In this document: piece by piece, positions 1 to 5,590 of the stretch | How positions within the stretch are numbered: the stretch's first letter is position 1 | Layout: every line of letters begins with the position of its first letter | Assembly (NCBI GenBank): GCA_910577155.1 | Contig: CAJTMS010000074.1 | Coordinates: 1 to 6,554, forward strand | Direction: 5' to 3' | Source of the DNA: an uncultured Mailhella sp. | Lineage (GTDB): Bacteria > Desulfobacterota > Desulfovibrionia > Desulfovibrionales > Desulfovibrionaceae | DNA: 6,554 bases | Made by a program: the position numbers and the translations under genes | The notes under the pieces: generated by a model | The model's database searches: none | Seen by the model: only the letters and a program-made list of their open reading frames with translations | What the model was told of the DNA's origin: nothing

Positions 1-4
1 ACTA

Positions 5-37
5 TATAATATGTATAATATTAATGGTAAATATTAT
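5..37 (+). promoter_or_regulatory. AT-rich leader of dnaB with -10-like hexamers and an inverted repeat
   Basis: Two perfect TATAAT hexamers occur at 5-10 and 14-19, upstream of the dnaB start at 97. Any matching -35 element would lie outside the window, so the promoter cannot be confirmed. An 8-base inverted repeat, ATAATATT at 15-22 and AATATTAT at 30-37 with a 7-base spacer, overlaps the second hexamer. It could be an operator, but it is pure A/T in an A/T-rich stretch and may arise by chance. The leader would be about 70-80 bases long. Confidence 0.3.
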
Positions 38-86
38 TATTGCTGATTAAGAGAAATTTATGTACAATAAACATTATTTCAATTTT

Positions 87-92
87 GAGGGA
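87..92 (+). promoter_or_regulatory. Ribosome binding site that sets the dnaB start
   Basis: GAGGGA lies 4 bases before the ATG at 97. The longer in-frame reading from a TTG at 40 has no purine-rich site before it and would add 19 residues unlike the DnaB family, so 97 is the better start. Confidence 0.7.
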
Positions 93-96
93 CACT

Positions 97-1578
97 ATGT
101 CTGATTTAAGTGATTTTATGAATAATCCTGTCAATGAGCCGAAAAAACGCACCTACAAAAGGAAAAATACAACAGGGGCAAATCTGGCAAAAACGGAAGA
201 GGATTTATTCAAACGAGTGCCTCCCCATAATGCAGATGCAGAATCAGCGGTTTTGAGCGGGGCTTTTTTGCGTCCTGAATTATTGAATGATATTTTGGAT
301 ACAGTCAGTGCTGAGGATTTTTATTTTCCTGCCAATAAAGATATTTTTCGCGCTATAACTGCCCTTTATTCAAAAAATGTCAATCCTGATATTGTCACGG
401 TTTTGGATTGGCTGCAAAATAATAATCTTTTGGAAGAGGCAGGGGGCGCCGAACGGCTTGCCATGCTGGCAGAATCTGTTGTCAGCGGAGCAAATGCTCC
501 CTATTACGCAAAAATTGTGCGGGAAAAATCGCTGCTTCGTTCGCTTATTCAGTCTTCTGCCAATATTATCAGCTCCTGTTATGACGGGACTGACGATGTT
601 TCCCTGCTTTTGGATGAAGCAGAAAAAATGATTTTTGGGATTTCTGAAAAGAATAATACCAAAACCTATATGGGAAGTGAGGAAATTGTTAATAAGGTTT
701 TTGATACCATTACCGAACGGTTCAAAAATAAGGGCAGAACAACAGGGCTTGCAACCAACTATATTCAATTGGATAAAATGACAGGAGGGTTCCAGCCTGC
801 TGATTTAATTATTTTGGCAGCCCGTCCTTCCATGGGAAAAACGGCTTTTGCCCTCAATCTTGCCGCTCGGGCAGCCATAAAAAATGATGCGACAGTAGCA
901 ATTTTTTCTTTGGAAATGAGTAAGGAATCCCTTATGGAACGTCTGCTTTGCTCTTGGGGACATGTGGAACTGGGCAAAGTGCGCAAAGGTACCATGGAGC
1001 CGGATGACTGGGAAAAAATCAGTGACGCTGCCTCAGCACTGACGGCAAGCAGGATTTTTATTGATGATTCGTCCATGTTAACGCCTTTGGAGCTTCGGGC
1101 ACGGTGCAGGCGTATTCAAGCCCAGCATGGACTTGATTTTGTGGTTATTGATTATTTGCAGCTTATGCATTCAGCCCGCAATGATTCCAGAGAGCTGGAA
1201 ATTTCCGATATTTCACGGAATTTGAAAGCACTTGCAAAGGAGCTCAATATTCCCGTACTTGCACTGTCACAGCTCAACCGTAAAACAGAAGAACGTTCGG
1301 ATAAAAGACCTATGCTTTCTGATTTGCGTGAATCCGGTGCTATTGAACAGGACGCTGACCTTATCATGTTTATCCACCGTGATGATTATTATGTCAAAAA
1401 AGGCGATACCGATAATAATTTCACGGGAAAAGCAGAAATTATTATCGGCAAGCATCGTAACGGACCGACAGGTTCTGTGGAACTGAGGTTTATTCCCCAA
1501 TATACAGCCTTCGGTGACTTGGAAATTAGTCCGTATCATATTGAAGAAGCCGAAGAGAGGGGCACGGAAACAAAATAA
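97..1578 (+). CDS. dnaB: Replicative DNA helicase DnaB
   Basis: Hexameric 5'-3' helicase that unwinds DNA at the replication fork and recruits primase; cytoplasmic. The product is 493 residues, slightly longer than the roughly 470 of E. coli DnaB. The extra length is an N-terminal tail with a lysine/arginine-rich patch (about residues 14-24). The N-terminal helical domain starts at PPHNADAE (about 42). The RecA-like motor domain has Walker A ARPSMGKT (242-249), Walker B LDFVVIDYLQL (346-356, Asp352), the LALSQLNR motif (388-395), the DLRESGAIEQDAD motif (from about 409) and the KHRNGPTG segment (452-459), which belongs to the region holding the arginine finger. All key residues are present, and no intein interrupts the Walker A or later motifs where DnaB inteins are known. 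The ATG at 97 was chosen over the TTG at 40 because of its GAGGGA site. It lies upstream of nifU with a 71-base gap and may be transcribed separately. Confidence 0.97.
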   Translation: MSDLSDFMNNPVNEPKKRTYKRKNTTGANLAKTEEDLFKRVPPHNADAESAVLSGAFLRPELLNDILDTVSAEDFYFPANKDIFRAITALYSKNVNPDIVTVLDWLQNNNLLEEAGGAERLAMLAESVVSGANAPYYAKIVREKSLLRSLIQSSANIISSCYDGTDDVSLLLDEAEKMIFGISEKNNTKTYMGSEEIVNKVFDTITERFKNKGRTTGLATNYIQLDKMTGGFQPADLIILAARPSMGKTAFALNLAARAAIKNDATVAIFSLEMSKESLMERLLCSWGHVELGKVRKGTMEPDDWEKISDAASALTASRIFIDDSSMLTPLELRARCRRIQAQHGLDFVVIDYLQLMHSARNDSRELEISDISRNLKALAKELNIPVLALSQLNRKTEERSDKRPMLSDLRESGAIEQDADLIMFIHRDDYYVKKGDTDNNFTGKAEIIIGKHRNGPTGSVELRFIPQYTAFGDLEISPYHIEEAEERGTETK

Positions 1579-1597
1579 AAAAAATTTATTTTTTATC

Positions 1598-1625
1598 TTT
1601 ACAAATAAAAATTCATTCTTAATAT
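1598..1625 (+). promoter_or_regulatory. Candidate sigma70-type promoter of nifU-nifS
   Basis: In the dnaB-nifU gap, TTTACA (1598-1603, one mismatch to TTGACA) and TAATAT (1620-1625, 4 of 6 to TATAAT) are separated by 16 bases. The transcript would start near 1632 and leave a very short leader, with AAGGAG at 1638-1643, 6 bases before the nifU ATG. I see no match to an IscR-type palindrome. No strong terminator separates dnaB from this site: the A/T-only dyad at 1575-1596 has no GC stem. Read-through from dnaB is therefore also possible. Confidence 0.4.
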
Positions 1626-1649
1626 GTTGCTATCAATAAGGAGAAAATT

Positions 1650-2492
1650 ATGTGGGAATATACAGATACAGTTCGTGAACATTTTTTAAATCCAAGAAAT
1701 GCCGGAGAAATGCCCGACGCCAATGCCATTGGGGAAGTGGGCAGTCTTGCCTGCGGTGACGCTTTGAAATTGTTTTTGAAAATCAATGAGAAGGGCGTTA
1801 TTGAAAAAGCCAGCTTTCAGACTTTTGGCTGTGCCAGTGCCATTGCCTCAAGCTCTGCCTTGACGGAAATTATCAAAGGCATGACAATTGAGGAAGCAAG
1901 CAAAATCACCAATAAAGATATTGCAGCCTATCTTGGTGGTTTGCCAAAAGAAAAAATGCACTGCTCTGTCATGGGTGAAGAAGCTCTTGAGGCAGCTATC
2001 CGCAATTATAAAGGCTTGGCTCCTCTCACCCATGAAGAAGAAGGCAAACTTATTTGCAAATGCTTTGGTGTTACTGATAATCAAATTATCAAGGCCATCC
2101 GCGAAAATAATTTGCAAACGGTGGAAGAAGTCACCAATTTTACCAAGGCAGGCGGGGCTTGCGGCACATGCATAGACGCTATTGCTCAAATTTTGGAAAG
2201 TGAAAAAAATGCAGGACTTGCTCTGCATGAAATTAAACCTGTATTGAAAAAGCCTTTGAGCAATATTCAAAAAATGCAAAAAATTATTCAAGTTATTGAA
2301 GAAGATATCCGTCCGCGGTTGACACAGGACGGCGGTGATGTTGAACTCATTGACGTTGTTGATGATAAAGTTATTGTTTCTTTGCGCGGTGCATGCTCTT
2401 CCTGCCGAGCCAGTGCTGTGACATTAAAAGACGTTGTTGAAGCAACGCTCAAAGAACATGTTGATAAAAATCTTATTGTTGTACAAGCATAA
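1650..2492 (+). CDS. nifU: NifU, three-domain Fe-S cluster assembly scaffold
   Basis: Scaffold on which [2Fe-2S] and [4Fe-4S] clusters are built from sulfur supplied by NifS before transfer to apo-proteins; cytoplasmic. The 280-residue protein has the complete NifU architecture. An IscU-like N-terminal domain (about 1-125) carries the three assembly cysteines Cys35 (ACGDA, with Asp37), Cys61 (FGCAS) and Cys105 (MHCSV). A central BFD-like [2Fe-2S] domain (about 134-190) has Cys136 and Cys138 (CKC) and Cys171 and Cys174 (CGTC). A C-terminal Nfu domain (about 208-280) has Cys249-x2-Cys252 (ACSSCRAS) after the TQDGGDVEL segment. AAGGAG at 1638-1643 supports the ATG. It is followed 14 bases later by nifS, as expected for an operon. 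No nitrogenase gene is in the window. In several non-diazotrophs NifU/NifS is the general Fe-S assembly system, and that role is my inference here. Confidence 0.95.
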   Translation: MWEYTDTVREHFLNPRNAGEMPDANAIGEVGSLACGDALKLFLKINEKGVIEKASFQTFGCASAIASSSALTEIIKGMTIEEASKITNKDIAAYLGGLPKEKMHCSVMGEEALEAAIRNYKGLAPLTHEEEGKLICKCFGVTDNQIIKAIRENNLQTVEEVTNFTKAGGACGTCIDAIAQILESEKNAGLALHEIKPVLKKPLSNIQKMQKIIQVIEEDIRPRLTQDGGDVELIDVVDDKVIVSLRGACSSCRASAVTLKDVVEATLKEHVDKNLIVVQA

Positions 2493-2506
2493 AATTGGGG
2501 CGAAAT

Positions 2507-3673
2507 ATGTCTAACGTCATTTATTTTGATAATAATGCAACAACACAGGTTGCTCCGGAAGTTGTAGAAGCAATGCTTCCTTTTTTCAAGGAAATGTACG
2601 GGAATGCTTCCAGCATGCATAGCTTCGGCGGACAGGTGGGCAAACATATCAGTAATGCAAGAGAACAAATTGCAAATCTTTTAAACGCGGTACCTGATGA
2701 GATTGTATTTACTTCCTGCGGTACGGAAAGTGATAATACGGCTGTTATGTCTGCCATTGAAACACAGCCGGAAAAGAAACATTTTATCACAACTCGTGTG
2801 GAACATTCTGCAATGATGGCTATGGGTGATTATCTTGAGAAAAAAGGCTATGATGTTACCTACCTTTCTGTAGACAGCAAAGGACAGCTTGACTTGGCAG
2901 AACTTGAAGCGGCCATTCGTCCTGATACTGCCTTGGTTTCCGTTATGTTCGCCAATAATGAAACAGGAACCGTTTTCCCTATTGCCAAAATTGCGGATAT
3001 TGTAAAATCAAAAGGCGTGCTTTTCCATGTGGATGCCGTGCAGGCAGTGGGTAAAGAAATCATTGATCTGCAAAAACTTCCTATTGATTTTTTGGCATTT
3101 TCAGGACATAAACTCCATGCTCCAAAAGGTATCGGCGTTCTCTATATTCGCAGGGGTACGCGTTTTCGCCCATTTATACGGGGCGGTCATCAGGAACGCG
3201 GACGCCGTGCCGGAACAGAAAATGCTCCGTATATTGTGGGACTGGGCAAAGCCTGTGAACTTGCCGGAAACAATATTCTTAAAGAGAGAACAGAAGTTGC
3301 TCGGCTTCGTGATATGCTTGAACAAGGCATTATTTCCAAAATTGACCATGTCATTATTAACGGCGATACGGAACATCGTTTGCCGAACACGACCAATATT
3401 TCCTTTGAAGCTGTTGAAGGAGAAGCTATTTTGCTGATGCTTGATCAGTTTGGTATTTGTGCAAGTTCAGGTTCAGCCTGTACTTCCGGCAGTTTGGAAC
3501 CGAGCCATGTGCTTCGCGCCATGGGAGTTCCTTTCAATTATGCCCATGGTTCCATTCGTTTTAGCCTTTCTCGCTATTCAACTGAAGAGGAAGTAAAAAA
3601 GGTTATTGACGTTACTCCAAAGATTATTGAAAATCTGCGGGCAATTTCTCCTTTTAGAGGCAAAAACTTCTAA
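2507..3673 (+). CDS. nifS: NifS-type cysteine desulfurase
   Basis: PLP enzyme that converts L-cysteine to alanine and passes the sulfane sulfur from an active-site cysteine to NifU for Fe-S cluster assembly. The product is 388 residues, near the usual ~400 of class V aminotransferase-fold desulfurases. Visible sites, numbered from the ATG at 2507, are His100 (RVEHSA, stacks on PLP), Asp176 and Gln179 (HVDAVQ), the PLP lysine Lys202 (SGHK) and the catalytic Cys325 in the loop SSGSACTSGSLEPSHVL. Cys325 and Lys202 match the classical NifS numbering. The loop reads TSGS, as in NifS proteins, rather than the TSAS of IscS. A TTG at 2495 would add four residues, but the ATG at 2507 is the natural start. 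Its Shine-Dalgarno is weak (GGGG at 2497-2500), so translational coupling to nifU, which stops 14 bases upstream, is likely. A strong terminator follows at once. Confidence 0.95.
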   Translation: MSNVIYFDNNATTQVAPEVVEAMLPFFKEMYGNASSMHSFGGQVGKHISNAREQIANLLNAVPDEIVFTSCGTESDNTAVMSAIETQPEKKHFITTRVEHSAMMAMGDYLEKKGYDVTYLSVDSKGQLDLAELEAAIRPDTALVSVMFANNETGTVFPIAKIADIVKSKGVLFHVDAVQAVGKEIIDLQKLPIDFLAFSGHKLHAPKGIGVLYIRRGTRFRPFIRGGHQERGRRAGTENAPYIVGLGKACELAGNNILKERTEVARLRDMLEQGIISKIDHVIINGDTEHRLPNTTNISFEAVEGEAILLMLDQFGICASSGSACTSGSLEPSHVLRAMGVPFNYAHGSIRFSLSRYSTEEEVKKVIDVTPKIIENLRAISPFRGKNF

Positions 3674-3679
3674 TTTTTG

Positions 3680-3709
3680 AAAGCCTTTACAAATTGTAAA
3701 GGCTTTTTT
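3680..3709 (+). terminator. Rho-independent terminator of nifU-nifS
   Basis: AAAGCCTTTAC (3680-3690) pairs perfectly with GTAAAGGCTTT (3696-3706) around the loop AAATT, and the run of six T residues spans 3704-3709. It begins 6 bases after the nifS stop codon. It overlaps the candidate gmhA promoter: the -35 lies in the left arm and loop, and the first base of the -10 is the last T of the tract. Confidence 0.9.
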
Positions 3710-3714
3710 ATACT
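3686..3714 (+). promoter_or_regulatory. gmhA promoter embedded in the nifS terminator
   Basis: TTTACA (3686-3691, 5 of 6 to TTGACA) and TATACT (3709-3714, 5 of 6 to TATAAT) are separated by exactly 17 bases. With a 6-base discriminator (3715-3720) the start nucleotide would be A3721, the first base of the gmhA ATG, preceded by T. No Shine-Dalgarno precedes that ATG. The transcript is therefore predicted to be leaderless or nearly so. Spacing and hexamers are seen directly; activity and start site are inferred. Confidence 0.65.
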
Positions 3715-3720
3715 CTTGCT

Positions 3721-4284
3721 ATGAAAATTGAACAACACCTTGATACTATTATAGAAAACTTTTTAAAATTAAAAGCTTATGCTCCCAGTATGGAAGAGAT
3801 TGCAAAAGCGTGGATTACTTCTTTAGAGCAAGGCAATAAAATCATGTTTTGCGGCAACGGCGGTTCTGCAGGGGATTCCCAGCATTTATCTGCCGAACTT
3901 GTGGGACGCTATAAAATGAACAGACCCGCACTTTCCGCCTTGAGTTTAACTGTGGATACGTCCGCCCTTACTGCCATTGCCAATGATTTTGGCTATGAAC
4001 ATGTTTTTTCAAGGCAAGTTGAGGGGCTTGGCAAGGCCGGGGACTGCCTTGTCGGCATTTCCACTTCCGGCAATTCGCAAAATATTGTCAATGCGTTTTT
4101 AAAAGCAAAAGAAATGAGCATAAAAACCATTGCTTTTACAGGCGAAAGCGGCGGAAAAATGAAAGAACTGGCAGACATTTGTTTGAATGTTCCTTCATCT
4201 GTAACAAATAATATTCAGGAAATGCATATTGCCTGCGGACATATCCTTTGTGATATGGTGGAAAAACATTTCTTTGCTGCCTAA
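3721..4284 (+). CDS. gmhA: Sedoheptulose 7-phosphate isomerase GmhA
   Basis: Converts sedoheptulose 7-phosphate to D-glycero-D-manno-heptose 7-phosphate, the first step of ADP-heptose synthesis for LPS core (or S-layer glycan); cytoplasmic. The product is 187 residues, close to the 192 of E. coli GmhA, with one SIS sugar-phosphate isomerase domain. The N-terminal helices lead to CGNGGSAGDSQHLSAELVGRY (44-64) with His55 and Glu59. The phosphate-binding loop STSGNS is at 114-119, and Gln166 and His174 (IQEMHI to GHIL) sit near the C-terminus. The 4- and 8-residue spacings match the metal and catalytic residues of E. coli GmhA (His61/Glu65 and Gln172/His180). The ATG at 3721 gives the family length, and the next Met (residue 24) would remove conserved helix. 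There is no ribosome binding site, because the start abuts the nifS terminator and promoter. The gene appears monocistronic, with terminators on both sides. Other SIS proteins such as DiaA are alternatives, but the His/Glu/Gln/His set favours GmhA. Confidence 0.9.
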   Translation: MKIEQHLDTIIENFLKLKAYAPSMEEIAKAWITSLEQGNKIMFCGNGGSAGDSQHLSAELVGRYKMNRPALSALSLTVDTSALTAIANDFGYEHVFSRQVEGLGKAGDCLVGISTSGNSQNIVNAFLKAKEMSIKTIAFTGESGGKMKELADICLNVPSSVTNNIQEMHIACGHILCDMVEKHFFAA

Positions 4285-4331
4285 CATATTTTTTTGTATT
4301 TCTTTTTAATTGACGCTTGAACACAATAATA

Positions 4332-4361
4332 AAAAAGTCCTGCATAAATGCAGGGCTTTTT
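4332..4361. terminator. Bidirectional terminator between convergent gmhA and the mrp unit
   Basis: The stem GTCCTGCA (4337-4344) and TGCAGGGC (4349-4356) has one G-T wobble and a TAAA loop. It is flanked by an A-run (4331-4336) and a T-run (4357-4361), so it has a U-tract in either reading direction. It lies 47 bases after the gmhA stop and directly follows the stop codon of the minus-strand ORF (4363-4365), so it can end both transcripts. Confidence 0.85.
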
Positions 4362-4362
4362 G

Positions 4363-4620
4363 CTATCCGCCGGCGGAAAGGAAGTTGAGAAAAAATTTTT
4401 CATGTATTTCTCCTGTATCATTGTCTTGACCGGACATGACAACACGCGTTTGCGGTATGTTGAGTATTCCTTTTCCCGGCAGTTTTTCTATTGTAATTAA
4501 ACAATTTTTATATAAATATTTTGATCTGTTATCCTGTTCACCGCGCTGTACAGCCGAGTTCTGCCTGAAAAATTCCTCTGCATGCAAAACGGGAACTACC
4601 CAAACTTCGTTATATTCCAT
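4363..4620 (-). CDS. Uncharacterised 85-residue protein downstream of mrp
   Basis: I do not recognise this protein. It is soluble-looking, with no signal peptide or membrane segment, and has a single Cys at 40. The order suggests a small mixed alpha/beta fold: a hydrophobic strand (VWVVPV, 6-11), a helix-like stretch (HAEEFFRQN, 13-21), strands near CLITIEKLP (40-48) and TRVVMS (58-63), and a C-terminal EIHEKFFLNFLSAGG. It starts 8 bases after the mrp stop on the same strand and ends directly at the shared terminator, so it fits as the last gene of an mrp operon. Its codon choice resembles the neighbouring genes. No Shine-Dalgarno is visible, so translation would depend on coupling to mrp. 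A 62-residue ORF runs antisense over most of it (4436-4624) but lacks context and ribosome site. I infer that the minus-strand frame is real, with moderate certainty and no assigned function. Confidence 0.6.
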   Translation of the reverse strand: MEYNEVWVVPVLHAEEFFRQNSAVQRGEQDNRSKYLYKNCLITIEKLPGKGILNIPQTRVVMSGQDNDTGEIHEKFFLNFLSAGG

Positions 4621-4628
4621 ATAGTTAT

Positions 4629-5444
4629 TTATAAAATGTTTTTTGCGTCTTTGAAATAATCGTTTTCAAAGTTTTCAATGGTGCCGTTGTCAACAGCTTT
4701 TGTAATAACTTGGTTCATAGGAATACGGAAGATGTGTTTTATGCCGTGCTTTTGTGCAATTTCTTCAATATGGCTGTCACCAAAAATATAATGCCGTTTT
4801 CCGCAGCCATTACATTCAAAGTAGCTCATATTTTCCACAACGGCGAGGACAGGCACATTCATCATATCCGCCATGTTGACGGCTTTTTCCACAATCATGC
4901 CAACAAGTTCCTGCGGGGAAGTTACAACAATAATACCGGAAATAGGCAGTGATTGGAATACCGTCAAAGGCACGTCACCGGTTCCCGGAGGCATATCCAC
5001 AAACATATAATCCACATCACCCCAAATGGTATCTGTCCAGAATTGTTTGACGGTATTTGCTATGATGACGCCGCGCCAAATAACAGGATCGGTCACATTG
5101 TCGAGTAAAAGGTTTACGCTCATGATAGAAATGCCATTTTGCGTGACAGCAGGAAGCATGCCCATATCATTGCCGGAAATTCTTTCTTTTAAACCAAAAG
5201 CAGTTGGAATGGAAGGTCCGGTAATATCAGCGTCCAAAATGGCTGTTTTAAAGCCGTCTCTATTGAGTTGAGTCGCTAAAAGCGTGGTTACAAGACTTTT
5301 TCCAACGCCCCCTTTGCCGCTGACAACCGCAATCATTTTTTTTACATGGGATTGAGGGTGAGCAGGTGCAAGCAGGCTTTGTTTATCTCTATCGCTGCAG
5401 CTATTTTGGCTGCAGGCGGAGCAGTTGTGATCACATGAACTCAT
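4629..5444 (-). CDS. mrp: Mrp/NBP35-family Fe-S cluster carrier ATPase
   Basis: P-loop ATPase of the Mrp/ApbC/Nbp35 family that binds a [4Fe-4S] cluster at a dimer interface and delivers it to apo-proteins; cytoplasmic. The product is 271 residues. The deviant Walker A GKGGVGKS is at 43-50 (signature Lys44, Lys49), the switch I region DADITGPSIP at 71-80 and the switch II/Walker B region DYMFVDMPPGTGD at 145-157. The cluster-binding CxxC is Cys211-Cys214 (ECNGCGK). An extra N-terminal cysteine cluster, Cys4, Cys8, Cys11 and Cys16, resembles in position, but not exact spacing, the N-terminal ferredoxin-like motif of Nbp35 and could hold a second cluster. The protein lacks the N-terminal MIP18/DUF59 domain found in longer Mrp/ApbC proteins. 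CGAGG (complement of 5450-5454) lies 5 bases before the ATG, which supports the start that keeps the cysteine-rich tail over Met37. It leads a unit with the 85-residue ORF. Confidence 0.93.
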   Translation of the reverse strand: MSSCDHNCSACSQNSCSDRDKQSLLAPAHPQSHVKKMIAVVSGKGGVGKSLVTTLLATQLNRDGFKTAILDADITGPSIPTAFGLKERISGNDMGMLPAVTQNGISIMSVNLLLDNVTDPVIWRGVIIANTVKQFWTDTIWGDVDYMFVDMPPGTGDVPLTVFQSLPISGIIVVTSPQELVGMIVEKAVNMADMMNVPVLAVVENMSYFECNGCGKRHYIFGDSHIEEIAQKHGIKHIFRIPMNQVITKAVDNGTIENFENDYFKDAKNIL

Positions 5445-5470
5445 AAAAACCTCGTTTGTTTGTTTTAAAT

Positions 5471-5498
5471 ATTGTAGGTGTATTTTCTATTATGTCAA
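5471..5498 (-). promoter_or_regulatory. mrp promoter (minus strand)
   Basis: Read on the minus strand, a perfect TTGACA (complement of 5493-5498) and TACAAT (complement of 5471-5476, 5 of 6) are separated by 16 bases. Transcription would start near 5464-5465, giving a leader of about 20 bases that includes the CGAGG ribosome site at 5450-5454. Confidence 0.7.
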
Positions 5499-5517
5499 TA
5501 AGTAAAAATAATTTTTT

Positions 5518-5525
5518 ATACGTAT
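5518..5525. promoter_or_regulatory. Short palindrome between the divergent promoters
   Basis: ATACGTAT is a perfect 8-base palindrome lying between the -35 elements of the mrp promoter (5493-5498) and the transporter promoter (5532-5537). Its place would suit a shared operator, but it does not extend beyond 8 bases and could be chance. No regulator is identifiable. Confidence 0.2.
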
Positions 5526-5531
5526 TTTTTC

Positions 5532-5559
5532 TTGAAATTTTATTTGATAATGTTAAAAT
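5532..5559 (+). promoter_or_regulatory. Promoter of the cation diffusion facilitator gene
   Basis: TTGAAA (5532-5537) and TAAAAT (5554-5559) are each 5 of 6 to consensus and separated by 16 bases. The -10 carries an extended TGT (5551-5553) directly before it. Transcription would begin near 5566, leaving about 25 bases of leader that include the ribosome site at 5575-5582. Confidence 0.6.
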
Positions 5560-5574
5560 TTATCTACGTTATTT

Positions 5575-5582
5575 GAAAGGGA
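5575..5582 (+). promoter_or_regulatory. Ribosome binding site that sets the transporter start
   Basis: GAAAGGGA sits 8 bases before the ATG at 5591. The open frame extends back to 5456, but that part overlaps the candidate transporter promoter and the mrp promoter and has no ribosome site of its own. The start at 5591 is therefore preferred. Confidence 0.7.
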
Positions 5583-5590
5583 ATTTTTAT

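Noticed and set aside
40..96. TTG-initiated 19-residue extension of DnaB
   Set aside because: No ribosome site precedes it, while the ATG at 97 has GAGGGA 4 bases upstream. The extra residues do not resemble a DnaB N-terminus.
820..1460. Possible DnaB intein
   Set aside because: The helicase motifs run without interruption and the total length is normal for DnaB.
1575..1596. A/T-only dyad after dnaB (ATAAAAAA and TTTTTTAT) as a terminator
   Set aside because: The stem has no G-C pairs and would be too unstable for intrinsic termination.
1848..2291. 147-residue minus-strand ORF inside nifU
   Set aside because: It is a frame shadow: it overlaps the conserved cysteine motifs of NifU and has no start context of its own.
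4436..4624. 62-residue plus-strand ORF opposite the small gene downstream of mrp
   Set aside because: It has no ribosome site or promoter context, and the minus-strand frame has operon spacing and ends at a terminator. I treat it as a shadow.
5456..5590. N-terminal extension of the CDF transporter with a hydrophobic stretch
   Set aside because: It overlaps the candidate transporter promoter (5532-5559) and the mrp promoter, and lacks a ribosome site. CDF proteins normally begin shortly before TM1, which fits the ATG at 5591.
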